Part shown: piece after piece, positions 33,268 through 41,576 of the stretch
Position numbering within the stretch: position 1 is the stretch's first letter
Layout of the letters: each line of letters begins with the position of its first letter
DNA from: Bacteroidota bacterium
GTDB taxonomy: Bacteria > Bacteroidota > Ignavibacteria > Ignavibacteriales > Ignavibacteriaceae
Reading direction: 5' to 3'
Assembly (NCBI GenBank): GCA_023453665.1
Contig: JAEXTA010000089.1
Coordinates: forward strand, 1 to 64,000
DNA length: 64,000 nucleotides
Notes under the pieces: model-generated
Seen by the model: the letters and a program-made list of their open reading frames with translations, nothing else
The model's database searches: none
What the model was told of the DNA's origin: nothing
Position numbers and translations under genes: made by a program

Positions 33268-34739
33268 GTCCCCCAAAAATAAATGTGTTCCTTCCGATTG
33301 AGTTAAAATACTCTGAACATTATAAAGCGAGTTTTGAGAACAATTCTCTAGTCAATAAAATATTTTTCATAAGAGCTACAAAAGAGCCTGTTGAGTCATC
33401 CGATAATAATATTTTACAAACTCCATCTTATTCAGGCAGTAACACATTTAATAAAATCAGCAGATTAAATGAGGGAAATGATTTTCTTTTTATCACCGAG
33501 CCTCTTGAACTGAACATTAGTAAAGAAGCTTTACACAGAATTATTAGTATTGCCCATGATTCGGCGGCGGGTATTGTTACTTCAAACCATTATGAAATTA
33601 TTAATGAAAAAAAAGAACATCGAGAAGTACTCAACCACCATGACGGTTGTGTACGTGACGACTTTTATTTCGGTCCATTAATTTATGTAAGTCACTTTGC
33701 GTTTGATTATGCGGTTACACAATGTTCTGATGATCTGAGTTATGCCGGGTTATATGATATCAGGCTGCACATTTCAGAAAGATTTAAAATCCTGAACATT
33801 CCTGAAAATCTATATTCATTTAAAAAAATGTTTGCCGGCAAAGGCAAATCGGAAAGCCATTTCAATTATGTCGATCCCAAGAACCGTGAGGTTCAGTCAG
33901 AAATGGAAAAAGTTTTTACTAAACATTTGATCAGAATTAATGCAAAGGTTCCCGCAGTTAATCCTGTGAGCGAACATGAAGAAAATATTTTTGAATACGA
34001 AGCATCAGTAATTATACCGGTAAAGGATCGCGTTAAAACAATCTGTGATGCAATAGAATCAGCTCTTAAACAAAAGACAGATTTTCTTTTCAATATTATT
34101 GTAGTTGATAATCATTCAACGGATGGAACCACTGAAGCGATCAGACAAATTGCAAAAAACAATAAATCGCTCGTTCATATTATTCCTGAAAGAGACGACT
34201 CTGGTATTGGCGGGTGCTGGAATGAAGCTGTTCATTCAGTTCACTGCGGAAAATATTCTGTTCAACTTGACAGCGATGATCTTTATAAAGATGAGACTAC
34301 CCTACAAAAAATTGTTGATGTTTTCAGAAAAGAAAAATGTGCAATGGTCATCGGCTCATATATAATAACAGATTTTAATCTTCAGGAAATTCCGCCCGGC
34401 GTGATAGATCATAAAGAATGGACTGATCATAACGGTATGAACAACGCCTTGCGTATAAACGGACTAGGTGCACCGCGTGCATTTTATACGCCGATACTCA
34501 GAGAAATTAATTTTCCCAATGTGAGTTATGGTGAAGACTATTCTGTTGCGTTGCGAATTTCAGCCGAATATAAAGTCGGAAGAATCTATGACCCGGTTTA
34601 CATCTGCCGCAGATGGGAAGGAAATTCAGACCATAATATTTCACACGAACAGCAAAACAAAAATAATGCGTACAAAGATTTTATCAGGCTAAGAGAAATT
34701 TTAACACGTCAAAAAAAGAACCGCAAAGTTGAAAAATAG
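33264..34739 (+). CDS. glycosyltransferase family 2 with an extra N-terminal domain
   Basis: The 491-residue protein starts with TTG overlapping the previous stop, with AAAAGG at good spacing. Residues about 245-480 are a GT-A domain: ASVIIPVKDRVKTICDAIESAL, IVVDNHSTDGTTEAI, and the metal-binding acidic motif QLDSDD, followed by GYGEDY-like VSYGEDYSVAL. The N-terminal 240 residues look like a second, degenerate GT-A-like domain (FLFITEPLELNIS) without a clear DxD. The enzyme probably inverts the sugar linkage; substrate unknown. Confidence 0.9.
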   Translation: MSPPKINVFLPIELKYSEHYKASFENNSLVNKIFFIRATKEPVESSDNNILQTPSYSGSNTFNKISRLNEGNDFLFITEPLELNISKEALHRIISIAHDSAAGIVTSNHYEIINEKKEHREVLNHHDGCVRDDFYFGPLIYVSHFAFDYAVTQCSDDLSYAGLYDIRLHISERFKILNIPENLYSFKKMFAGKGKSESHFNYVDPKNREVQSEMEKVFTKHLIRINAKVPAVNPVSEHEENIFEYEASVIIPVKDRVKTICDAIESALKQKTDFLFNIIVVDNHSTDGTTEAIRQIAKNNKSLVHIIPERDDSGIGGCWNEAVHSVHCGKYSVQLDSDDLYKDETTLQKIVDVFRKEKCAMVIGSYIITDFNLQEIPPGVIDHKEWTDHNGMNNALRINGLGAPRAFYTPILREINFPNVSYGEDYSVALRISAEYKVGRIYDPVYICRRWEGNSDHNISHEQQNKNNAYKDFIRLREILTRQKKNRKVEK

Positions 34740-35757
34740 AATCACCAAAGAACCGCACATTGAAAATCTGCTTTCTGAAAATAAATATCCTGAAGCAATT
34801 GAAAAACTTTTTGAAATTCAGAAAAATGAATGGAAAACATTAGCCGGGAATTATACCGACCTGGCTAAAGTGAAGACAAAAGATTTTTACTTCGATGGTT
34901 TTAAAATAAAAGCTCAGTTCAACCCGCAAAGACTTGCATCAACCACTGCAAAAACTGATTTAAATAGTATTAAAAACAGAAAATGTTTTTTGTGCGAAGA
35001 AAATCTTCCCGATGAACAAACTGGTTTTTTAATTAACAATAGTATGATGATGCTGATAAATCCATTCCCCATTTTCCCGATACATTTGACCATTGCGCAC
35101 AGAAAACATATTCCACAGGAAATACTTCCACATTTTGAATTGCTTATAGATTGCTCAAAAAAAATCGGAAGAAATTATTCGCTGCTGTACAATGGACCAA
35201 ATTGCGGGGCATCTGCACCGGATCATTTACATTTTCAGGCTGGTAAAAAATTTTTTCTGCCATTTGACGATGACTTTCATCAACTTAAAAATGAGTATGG
35301 AGAGACATTATTAAACAATGATCTTGTTGAAATTTCGGCTGTTGATGACGGTCTTAGAAAATTCATTTCAATTGAAACCAATGACAATATTATTCTGTCG
35401 CAGACATTTTCTCTTTTATACAACATTGTTGAACTCATTTGTAATACAAATGATGAACCGAAAATGAATATCATCTGTAATTATGAGGAAGATTTTGGCT
35501 GGAGGCTTGTTGTGTTTCTGAGAAGCAAACACAGACCTGCTGTATATTTTTCATCCGGCGATGATAAATTGTTATTTAGTCCCGCGGTGGTTGACGTTGG
35601 GGGGTTATGTATTCTGCCTGATGAAAATGATTTCAACAAAATTGATAAAAATATTTTAACGGAAATATTTAAGGAAGTATTTATCGATGATAATCACTTC
35701 CTCAAAATAAAAAATGAATACTCGAACCGGCTTATTTATGATTCATTTAATGACTGA
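34729..35757 (+). CDS. DUF4922 (HIT/GalT-like) protein
   Basis: The 342-residue protein starts with TTG at 34729, overlapping the upstream gene by 11 bases. It shows the nucleotidyltransferase/HIT-like features of DUF4922: FNPQRLASTTAKTD, the CFLCEENLP pair of cysteines that may bind zinc, NPFPIFPIHLTIAHRKH, and GASAPDHLHFQAG, where HLHFQ is the HIT-type catalytic motif. A nucleotide-sugar phosphorylase or uridylyltransferase role is plausible given the two glycosyltransferases in the same operon; the substrate is unknown. Confidence 0.88.
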   Translation: MKNRITKEPHIENLLSENKYPEAIEKLFEIQKNEWKTLAGNYTDLAKVKTKDFYFDGFKIKAQFNPQRLASTTAKTDLNSIKNRKCFLCEENLPDEQTGFLINNSMMMLINPFPIFPIHLTIAHRKHIPQEILPHFELLIDCSKKIGRNYSLLYNGPNCGASAPDHLHFQAGKKFFLPFDDDFHQLKNEYGETLLNNDLVEISAVDDGLRKFISIETNDNIILSQTFSLLYNIVELICNTNDEPKMNIICNYEEDFGWRLVVFLRSKHRPAVYFSSGDDKLLFSPAVVDVGGLCILPDENDFNKIDKNILTEIFKEVFIDDNHFLKIKNEYSNRLIYDSFND

Positions 35758-35758
35758 A

Positions 35759-37087
35759 TTATTTAATCAGCCCTGAAGGTGTTTGAGGTGTTGAAAGAAG
35801 TCTTTCAAAAATTTTCCATCTAAGATCTTCGTCACCATCATTACCGAGTGATCTCTTTACATAGTCTGCAACTATTGATTCGCCCAGATTATAGTTAATT
35901 ACATATCCGCGGTAGTGATCTACAAAATTCATTCTTTGTTCAGCACGTTCTTTGGTCATCAGCAAATATTTCATCAGCCAGTTTATTGAAGCTTCTCTTG
36001 TCCACTTACCATCAAGATAATTTCTTGCAGCTTCATTGCCTGCAAAGCTCAGATTTTTCATAAGCTCAAGCACTTTGTAATAATCATCAGTCAGAGATGT
36101 GTCGAGTCCCGCTATTGAAAAAAGAACTTCCCTTTCAAATTCAATTCTCGATTCACCGGGAAATGCAATATCGATACCATGATTAGCTGTTCCTTCGGCT
36201 ATTAACGATTGCGGACTGTAAAGCGGGTAAACTGAAAATTCAACCCATCCAAGCTTTCTAACTAATTCTTTTTCCAGAAGTGCGTTGTAAACATGATGAC
36301 CGGGATATCCTTCATGTGCAGCAAGATCAACAGCGCGGTCAATATACACCGGAAGATCCGTGTTAATCTGGATAAGACTAAAACTATTTCCTTTGTACCA
36401 GTTATATGCCGCCCAGGGCTTACCCGTTACATATTCAAGTTCAAAATTTTCATCAGCCGGAAGACCAATATGTTGAAGTGTTCTTTTCCTGCATTCATCA
36501 ATTGCAGCACGGAATACATCGTTTAATTTTTCTTTTGGTATGATAAATTTATTCCTGAACTGCTCAAATCTTTTTTGAAGATCACCGGAACCGGGAATTA
36601 TTTTTCCAATTTCTGTAAGAATACTATCAAAGTGTTCGCCATTAAACTGTGGTGAAACAGCATCATATAATGATTTTGTTTCTTCATCAAAACCAAGCGT
36701 ACCTCCGAAAACCATGAACAACCTTGATTTAACAGCAAGAAGTTGTTTATATAAAAACCGGAATCTTAATGTTTCAAGTTCATTTGCTTTTAGTTTACTC
36801 AGAGAATCAAGTTTGTCGAGAAGGCTATCGGTTTCTGCATTAAGTTTTGTATAGATGGTTGAATCAGTCAAATCCACACTTGAATCAGCGGGAAGCCATT
36901 CTTTCGGTCCGTAATAGGCATCTACATATCCTTCATCGTAAAGCCCTACTTTAAGAACTAGTTTTACGTATTGTTCGGCGATAGCATTCATTTGAGTTCC
37001 GATTTCTTTTTTGTTATCCGGTTCTTTTTTTTCCGAGCAGGAATAAATGAATAGTGAAGCGACAAAAATCAACAAGTATTTTTTCAA
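35759..37087 (-). CDS. DUF885 family lipoprotein (M32/thermolysin-like fold predicted protease)
   Basis: The 442-residue protein has a lipobox (LLIFVASLFIYSCSEK; Cys17). The family hallmark AAHEGYPGHHVYNALL (HExxxHH-like) lies near residue 260, together with an ENCH-type downstream Glu region in SLIAEGTANHG. DUF885 proteins are predicted zinc hydrolases of unknown specificity. It should be anchored in an envelope membrane. The gene is convergent with the DUF4922 gene, the stop codons lying one base apart, and lies 59 bases downstream of the beta-lactamase gene. Confidence 0.85.
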   Translation of the reverse strand: MKKYLLIFVASLFIYSCSEKKEPDNKKEIGTQMNAIAEQYVKLVLKVGLYDEGYVDAYYGPKEWLPADSSVDLTDSTIYTKLNAETDSLLDKLDSLSKLKANELETLRFRFLYKQLLAVKSRLFMVFGGTLGFDEETKSLYDAVSPQFNGEHFDSILTEIGKIIPGSGDLQKRFEQFRNKFIIPKEKLNDVFRAAIDECRKRTLQHIGLPADENFELEYVTGKPWAAYNWYKGNSFSLIQINTDLPVYIDRAVDLAAHEGYPGHHVYNALLEKELVRKLGWVEFSVYPLYSPQSLIAEGTANHGIDIAFPGESRIEFEREVLFSIAGLDTSLTDDYYKVLELMKNLSFAGNEAARNYLDGKWTREASINWLMKYLLMTKERAEQRMNFVDHYRGYVINYNLGESIVADYVKRSLGNDGDEDLRWKIFERLLSTPQTPSGLIK

Positions 37088-37146
37088 TGTAGTTCCTTTG
37101 TACTCAATTAATTAAAAACATCAGACAAAATTAATAAACATCATCA

Positions 37147-37884
37147 TCAATTCATCAATAATTTAAGTGTATGTTCGAGCAGTTCTTTACCACCAGCATT
37201 TCCATGACCAGGGATAACGTACTTTGCATCAGGATAAGCCATCATTACTTTTTTTATTGTACCTGACCAATTTTCTAAGTCAGCATCTGCAATGTTGCCG
37301 AGTCCTTTTGAGTTAATTTCTTTTGACATACATCCGGCAAACAATACTTTTTCAGCAGGCAGCCAGACAACTATATTATCTTTAGTATGTCCGCCTCCAA
37401 AATATTTACAAATAATTTTCACGCTGCCAAACTCAAGCGACAAAGAATCTTTAAATGTTTGTTGGGTAACAGGAAGATTTTTTTCGACAAGAATTTTATT
37501 CGTCATTTCATTTGAGTATGAATTAATACCAAGATCGTTAAGAATTTTTAACCCGCCGGTACAATCGTCATGCCAATGATTCGGAATAAATCCTCTAATT
37601 TTATAACCAAGACTATACTTTATATAGTTTAAAAGTGTAATCGTCATTGCTTCGGTCATGGGAGTATCGAAAATGAATGCTTGATTATTCTGAACATAGA
37701 TCATTCCATTAGACGGAAATTTTCCGAACTGCTCCGATTCATAATAAGAAATGTGTACAAAAACATTCGGGGTCAGTTTTAAAAGTTCAATATCGTTGTT
37801 AATAAAAATTTTTTTTGAGTCTGATTGAGCATTTAAATAAAATAGCCCCGCAATTACAAACAGGAGCAGCGTTTTGATTTTCAT
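37147..37884 (-). CDS. bla: subclass B1 metallo-beta-lactamase, CfiA/CcrA-like
   Basis: The 245-residue protein has a signal peptide (LLLFVIAGLFYLNAQ) and all zinc ligands of subclass B1. These are His103, His105 and Asp107 in PNHWHDDCTGG, His166 in YFGGGHTKDNIVVW, Cys185 in VLFAGCMSKE, and His227 in VIPGHG. Cys185 is what separates B1 from B2/B3. The flanking text is strikingly like CcrA/CfiA of Bacteroides (GGGHxxDNIVVWLP, LGNIADAD). It should hydrolyse beta-lactams including carbapenems in the periplasm, though activity is untested. It sits last in a chromosomal-looking operon, without any mobile element. Confidence 0.93.
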   Translation of the reverse strand: MKIKTLLLFVIAGLFYLNAQSDSKKIFINNDIELLKLTPNVFVHISYYESEQFGKFPSNGMIYVQNNQAFIFDTPMTEAMTITLLNYIKYSLGYKIRGFIPNHWHDDCTGGLKILNDLGINSYSNEMTNKILVEKNLPVTQQTFKDSLSLEFGSVKIICKYFGGGHTKDNIVVWLPAEKVLFAGCMSKEINSKGLGNIADADLENWSGTIKKVMMAYPDAKYVIPGHGNAGGKELLEHTLKLLMN

Positions 37885-37890
37885 AAGAGT

Positions 37891-38568
37891 TTAATATGAT
37901 GATTTGTAAGCATTCCCCAATTCGGTTATATCTTTATTTTCTAGAATGTGTTTTGAATATCCTTTTGTTGAGACATGGATCATAGCATTTGCTATGTCAT
38001 CCATCCGGCAAATATATTTTGAGAGAAATAACTTCAACAAAGGATAAAATAACCCGATTATTTTAGAAGCTGTAAATGCATGTTCCTGACCTTTAACGGG
38101 TTTAATGTAACCGGGTCTGAAATTGTAAACACCCTTAAACGGTAGTTTCATCAGATCATTTTCTGTTTTGCCTTTTACTCTTGCCCACATACTTTTCCCT
38201 TTTTCTGTGCTGTCGGTACCCATACCCGATACATAGCAGAATACCATTCCTGGATTAACCTTAATTAAAGTTTCAGCCGCCGTCAAGGTTATATCATAAG
38301 TCGTTAATGTATATTCCATTTCGTTCTTGCCGACAGATGTGGTTCCCAGACAAAAGAAACAAGCCTGGTACCCTGAGAGTTTTTCAGCAATTGAATCGAA
38401 TTTGAAAAAGTCATCATGGATAATTTCATGAACCCTGGGATGTCTGAATCCTGTAGCGTTCCTTACAACAAGAAGGATTCTTTCAACATCAGCATGATTT
38501 AATGTTTCAAGAAGAACGCCTTCTCCAACCATTCCGGTTGCGCCGAAAATAATTACATCAATCTTCAT
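37891..38568 (-). CDS. NAD(P)-binding Rossmann-fold protein (HTATIP2-like)
   Basis: This 225-residue protein has the N-terminal dinucleotide-binding motif IIFGATGMVGEGVL (GxxGxxG) and FFCLGTTSVGKNE, then YVSGMGTDSTEKGKSMWARVKGKTEND, where YxxxK is replaced by W..K spacing typical of atypical short-chain dehydrogenases. It is close to the HTATIP2/YbjT-type group. The reaction is unknown. It lies six bases upstream of the beta-lactamase gene and 23 bases after the DUF1697 gene. Confidence 0.85.
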   Translation of the reverse strand: MKIDVIIFGATGMVGEGVLLETLNHADVERILLVVRNATGFRHPRVHEIIHDDFFKFDSIAEKLSGYQACFFCLGTTSVGKNEMEYTLTTYDITLTAAETLIKVNPGMVFCYVSGMGTDSTEKGKSMWARVKGKTENDLMKLPFKGVYNFRPGYIKPVKGQEHAFTASKIIGLFYPLLKLFLSKYICRMDDIANAMIHVSTKGYSKHILENKDITELGNAYKSSY

Positions 38569-38591
38569 TGGTTTACTGATCTCCTTGGTTG

Positions 38592-39137
38592 TTATTTTTT
38601 CTCCGAAAGTTCATATAAAACATTTACGGTGTTCCAGTTCCTGGTCGTCCCTTTTACTTTTAATTTTGATTCAAAATAATTGTTGTTCAGTTTAGCTTTT
38701 CCTAATCCATTTGGAACATAAAGATAAACTATGCCGTTATCAATTATAAACTCTTCGGGACTAAAATCAACTTCTGTCATTTTATTTTTTAATACGGGAT
38801 CGGGAATGCCGGATAAAAATGTGACATAAAGTTTTCCTTCGTCAACTTCTTTTCGTTTTTTAAAAGGATTTTTGTCGATCACCATTTTTAATTCGCTGCC
38901 GGTAATTGTTACAACTGATACGTCAAAACCAAAACGTTCCCGAATTTTCTTTTCAATTTTTTTTGAAAGTGTTGATGTGTTTTTATTTTTATCATCAAAT
39001 AAAACATTACCGCTTTGAATATACGTCTTAACATTTTTGAAATTTAAACCTTCAAACATGTTCTGAAGTTCGGTCATTTTAATCAGTTTCTGTCCGCTGA
39101 CATTTATCCCGCGGATCATTGAAATAAATTCCGGCAT
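38592..39137 (-). CDS. DUF1697 domain protein
   Basis: This 181-residue soluble protein matches DUF1697: FISMIRGINVSGQKLIKMTELQNMFEGLNFKNVKTYIQSGNV at the N-terminus and GLGKAKLNNNYFESKLKVKGTTRNWNTV at the end. The fold is ferredoxin-like and the function is unknown; the family is widespread and usually standalone. It is separated from the upstream GH13 gene by six bases, suggesting a shared transcript. Confidence 0.9.
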   Translation of the reverse strand: MPEFISMIRGINVSGQKLIKMTELQNMFEGLNFKNVKTYIQSGNVLFDDKNKNTSTLSKKIEKKIRERFGFDVSVVTITGSELKMVIDKNPFKKRKEVDEGKLYVTFLSGIPDPVLKNKMTEVDFSPEEFIIDNGIVYLYVPNGLGKAKLNNNYFESKLKVKGTTRNWNTVNVLYELSEKK

Positions 39138-39143
39138 AATCTC

Positions 39144-41531
39144 CTAATTATTTTTTAAAATATAATATCCATAGGGTTTAACATTTAGAACCAGTTTATC
39201 GTTTTCAATTTTAAATTTGTCGCCAGTTAATAGGTCGGTTAAAGAAATTATTTTGTATACAGAAGGCAGCTTTAATTCAATTTGTATTTCTTCACTACCT
39301 TTGTTCAGTATGGTAACAATTCTTTCGTTCATATCCGAACGTAGATAAGCGTAAATATTTTTGTCGGCTGCCAGAGTATAAAAATCACCATATCTTAAAG
39401 CAGTATGTTTTTTCCGAAGATTAACAATACTGCTTATATCGTTCAAAGTTTGTTTTTCAATTTCTGAAAGTTGTTTTTCAAACCGCATCATTCTTCTGTT
39501 ATCAGGATCAGCAGCGCCGGTCATTCCAAATTCATCACCATAATAAATAACAGGTATTCCGGGAATTGTCTGCAGATATGTCATCTTAACTTTTAGTTTT
39601 TCATAACTTGAATTGTTATTAACCTCCGGTGGATTTGTCCATCCAATTTCTCCCGCATTCATTGCATCTGCAAGAGCAATGTCTTTATCGGCAAACGACA
39701 TAAATCTTACTTTGTCATGACTGTCCATAATATTTCCCATCAGGTGATTAACACCGTAAACAGAAAATGTTTTTTTCATTTGTTCGTCAAGCGATTTAAA
39801 TGATGCTGTAGAGTCGATAAAAACCGGAAGTGCAGTATCATAAAGATTAAAATTAAACTGTGCATCAAGCTGACCATTATTTACATAAGAGCTGACAAGT
39901 TCATAACTGCCGAAAGTCTCCCCTACCTGGTAAACATATTCTTTTCCTGTTCCTGAACATTCCTTTTTAATTTTTTTTGTCAGCATCCGCCAAAACTCAT
40001 TTGGTATATGTTTTACAGCATCGTGACGAAAACCATCAGCGCCTGTTTCTTTAATCCACCAGACTGCATTATCCGTCATAACATTAAGTGCTTCGTCCGA
40101 ACCTTCAAAATCAAATGAAGGCATATACGGTTCAAACCATGTTGTTAAACGTTGTTCATCCCATAACCTTAAATTTTTTCTTCCATCAGGTAAATCAAGT
40201 TTGCCAAACCAATCTCTGTGTTCTTTCCAGAACGGATGTTCGATATGAATATGATTTGCAACATAGTCCAGAAGAACTTTAATATTTTTTGAATGAGCTG
40301 TGTTGATTAATTTCTTTAGCAGTTCAATATCACCAAATCGTTCTTCAACTTTTGTGGGATGCACGGGCCAATAACCATGATAGCCGGTATAATAACGATG
40401 TGGTTCAGGATATTCCTGGTAAGCGCTGTCAGTATTATCTATTACAGGTGAAATCCAGAGTGTATTAACACCAAGTGTTGAAAAATATCCTTCATTAATT
40501 TTATTAATTATACCCTGAAGATCGCCGCCAAGATAATTTGCTTTAGCTGTTAGCATAGGGTGTTGAACCGGAATACTGTTACTCTTATCACCGTCATTAA
40601 ACCTGTCTATCATTAGTGAATAGATGATTGCATCCTGCCACAAAAAATGCGAATCATTATTTTCTGGTTTAGCATCCTGAATAAAAATGGTCTGCATATT
40701 TGAAGTATGCCCGTTACAACTAACAGCTATTCTGAAAATATTTTTGCTTGCCAAATCTTTTTTATTTATTTGAACAGTAATATACCTTTGATGTACAGAT
40801 ATACTTTCATTCTCAATCAATGAGTTGTTTAAATATGCGAATACACTTCCGGCAGAAAAGCTATCTATATCAGAATCAGCTTCGAGATAGAATTTTAAAT
40901 TTGTTAATTCATCTTCATTATTCATATCGATGTTATGAAGATAAAAACTGCCTTTGTGTTTTTCTTCAACATTCAGGATTGAATTAAAACCGCCAAAGCC
41001 ATTCGGCAGTTGTTCCGGATTAGCGGGATCGACCAATTCTTCACCATTGACAAAAAATTTATATTCATATCTCCCGGGTTCGAGTGCAACTTGTATTTCA
41101 TAAGTTCCGTTCCTATCATCATCAGTCATCTTTAAATTGGCACGGTTCCAGTTATTAAAACTTCCGAACAAAAAAATATCGTTTTTTTCTTTTGGCGGGT
41201 TAAACCGGAAATTTATTTTTTGCACATCTTCAACTATTACAGGAATGTGATAGTATGTTCCCATTAAACTAAATGGAATTGATTCCAGCCCCTCATAATT
41301 TTTTTGCGGAGCAAGAACAAGTAAACCTTCAGCATAGCTGATATTTATTTGGGGAGTAGATCTTATTTTGATATCGTAATCATCAGCATAAAACAGATCA
41401 CTGATAATGACCGTATCGGCTTGTCCCGAAATTAATTTAAGCGGCTTGATTATATCGTTAATTTGTTGTGAGCATGTGAATGAATTTGCGAGAATTAAAA
41501 GAAGAAGAAATGTTTTTAGGGTTGATATCAT
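39144..41531 (-). CDS. exported GH13 alpha-amylase family enzyme
   Basis: The 795-residue protein has a signal peptide, probably lipoprotein type (SFTCSQQ; Cys20). An N-terminal beta domain is followed by a CBM48/E-set-like domain (about residues 107-190, FLFGSFNNWNRANL). A further beta domain precedes the GH13 barrel. The catalytic residues are Asp504 in GADGFRHDAVKH, Glu538 in YQVGETFGS, and Asp606 in MDSHDKVRF. The organisation resembles neopullulanase or cyclomaltodextrinase-like enzymes, which cut alpha-glucans or maltodextrins. It is the first gene of the operon that ends in the beta-lactamase gene. Confidence 0.93.
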   Translation of the reverse strand: MISTLKTFLLLLILANSFTCSQQINDIIKPLKLISGQADTVIISDLFYADDYDIKIRSTPQINISYAEGLLVLAPQKNYEGLESIPFSLMGTYYHIPVIVEDVQKINFRFNPPKEKNDIFLFGSFNNWNRANLKMTDDDRNGTYEIQVALEPGRYEYKFFVNGEELVDPANPEQLPNGFGGFNSILNVEEKHKGSFYLHNIDMNNEDELTNLKFYLEADSDIDSFSAGSVFAYLNNSLIENESISVHQRYITVQINKKDLASKNIFRIAVSCNGHTSNMQTIFIQDAKPENNDSHFLWQDAIIYSLMIDRFNDGDKSNSIPVQHPMLTAKANYLGGDLQGIINKINEGYFSTLGVNTLWISPVIDNTDSAYQEYPEPHRYYTGYHGYWPVHPTKVEERFGDIELLKKLINTAHSKNIKVLLDYVANHIHIEHPFWKEHRDWFGKLDLPDGRKNLRLWDEQRLTTWFEPYMPSFDFEGSDEALNVMTDNAVWWIKETGADGFRHDAVKHIPNEFWRMLTKKIKKECSGTGKEYVYQVGETFGSYELVSSYVNNGQLDAQFNFNLYDTALPVFIDSTASFKSLDEQMKKTFSVYGVNHLMGNIMDSHDKVRFMSFADKDIALADAMNAGEIGWTNPPEVNNNSSYEKLKVKMTYLQTIPGIPVIYYGDEFGMTGAADPDNRRMMRFEKQLSEIEKQTLNDISSIVNLRKKHTALRYGDFYTLAADKNIYAYLRSDMNERIVTILNKGSEEIQIELKLPSVYKIISLTDLLTGDKFKIENDKLVLNVKPYGYYILKNN

Positions 41532-41576
41532 AACAGTATAAAATTATTTACAAAGCGAACTTCGTAATTTTTCGGG

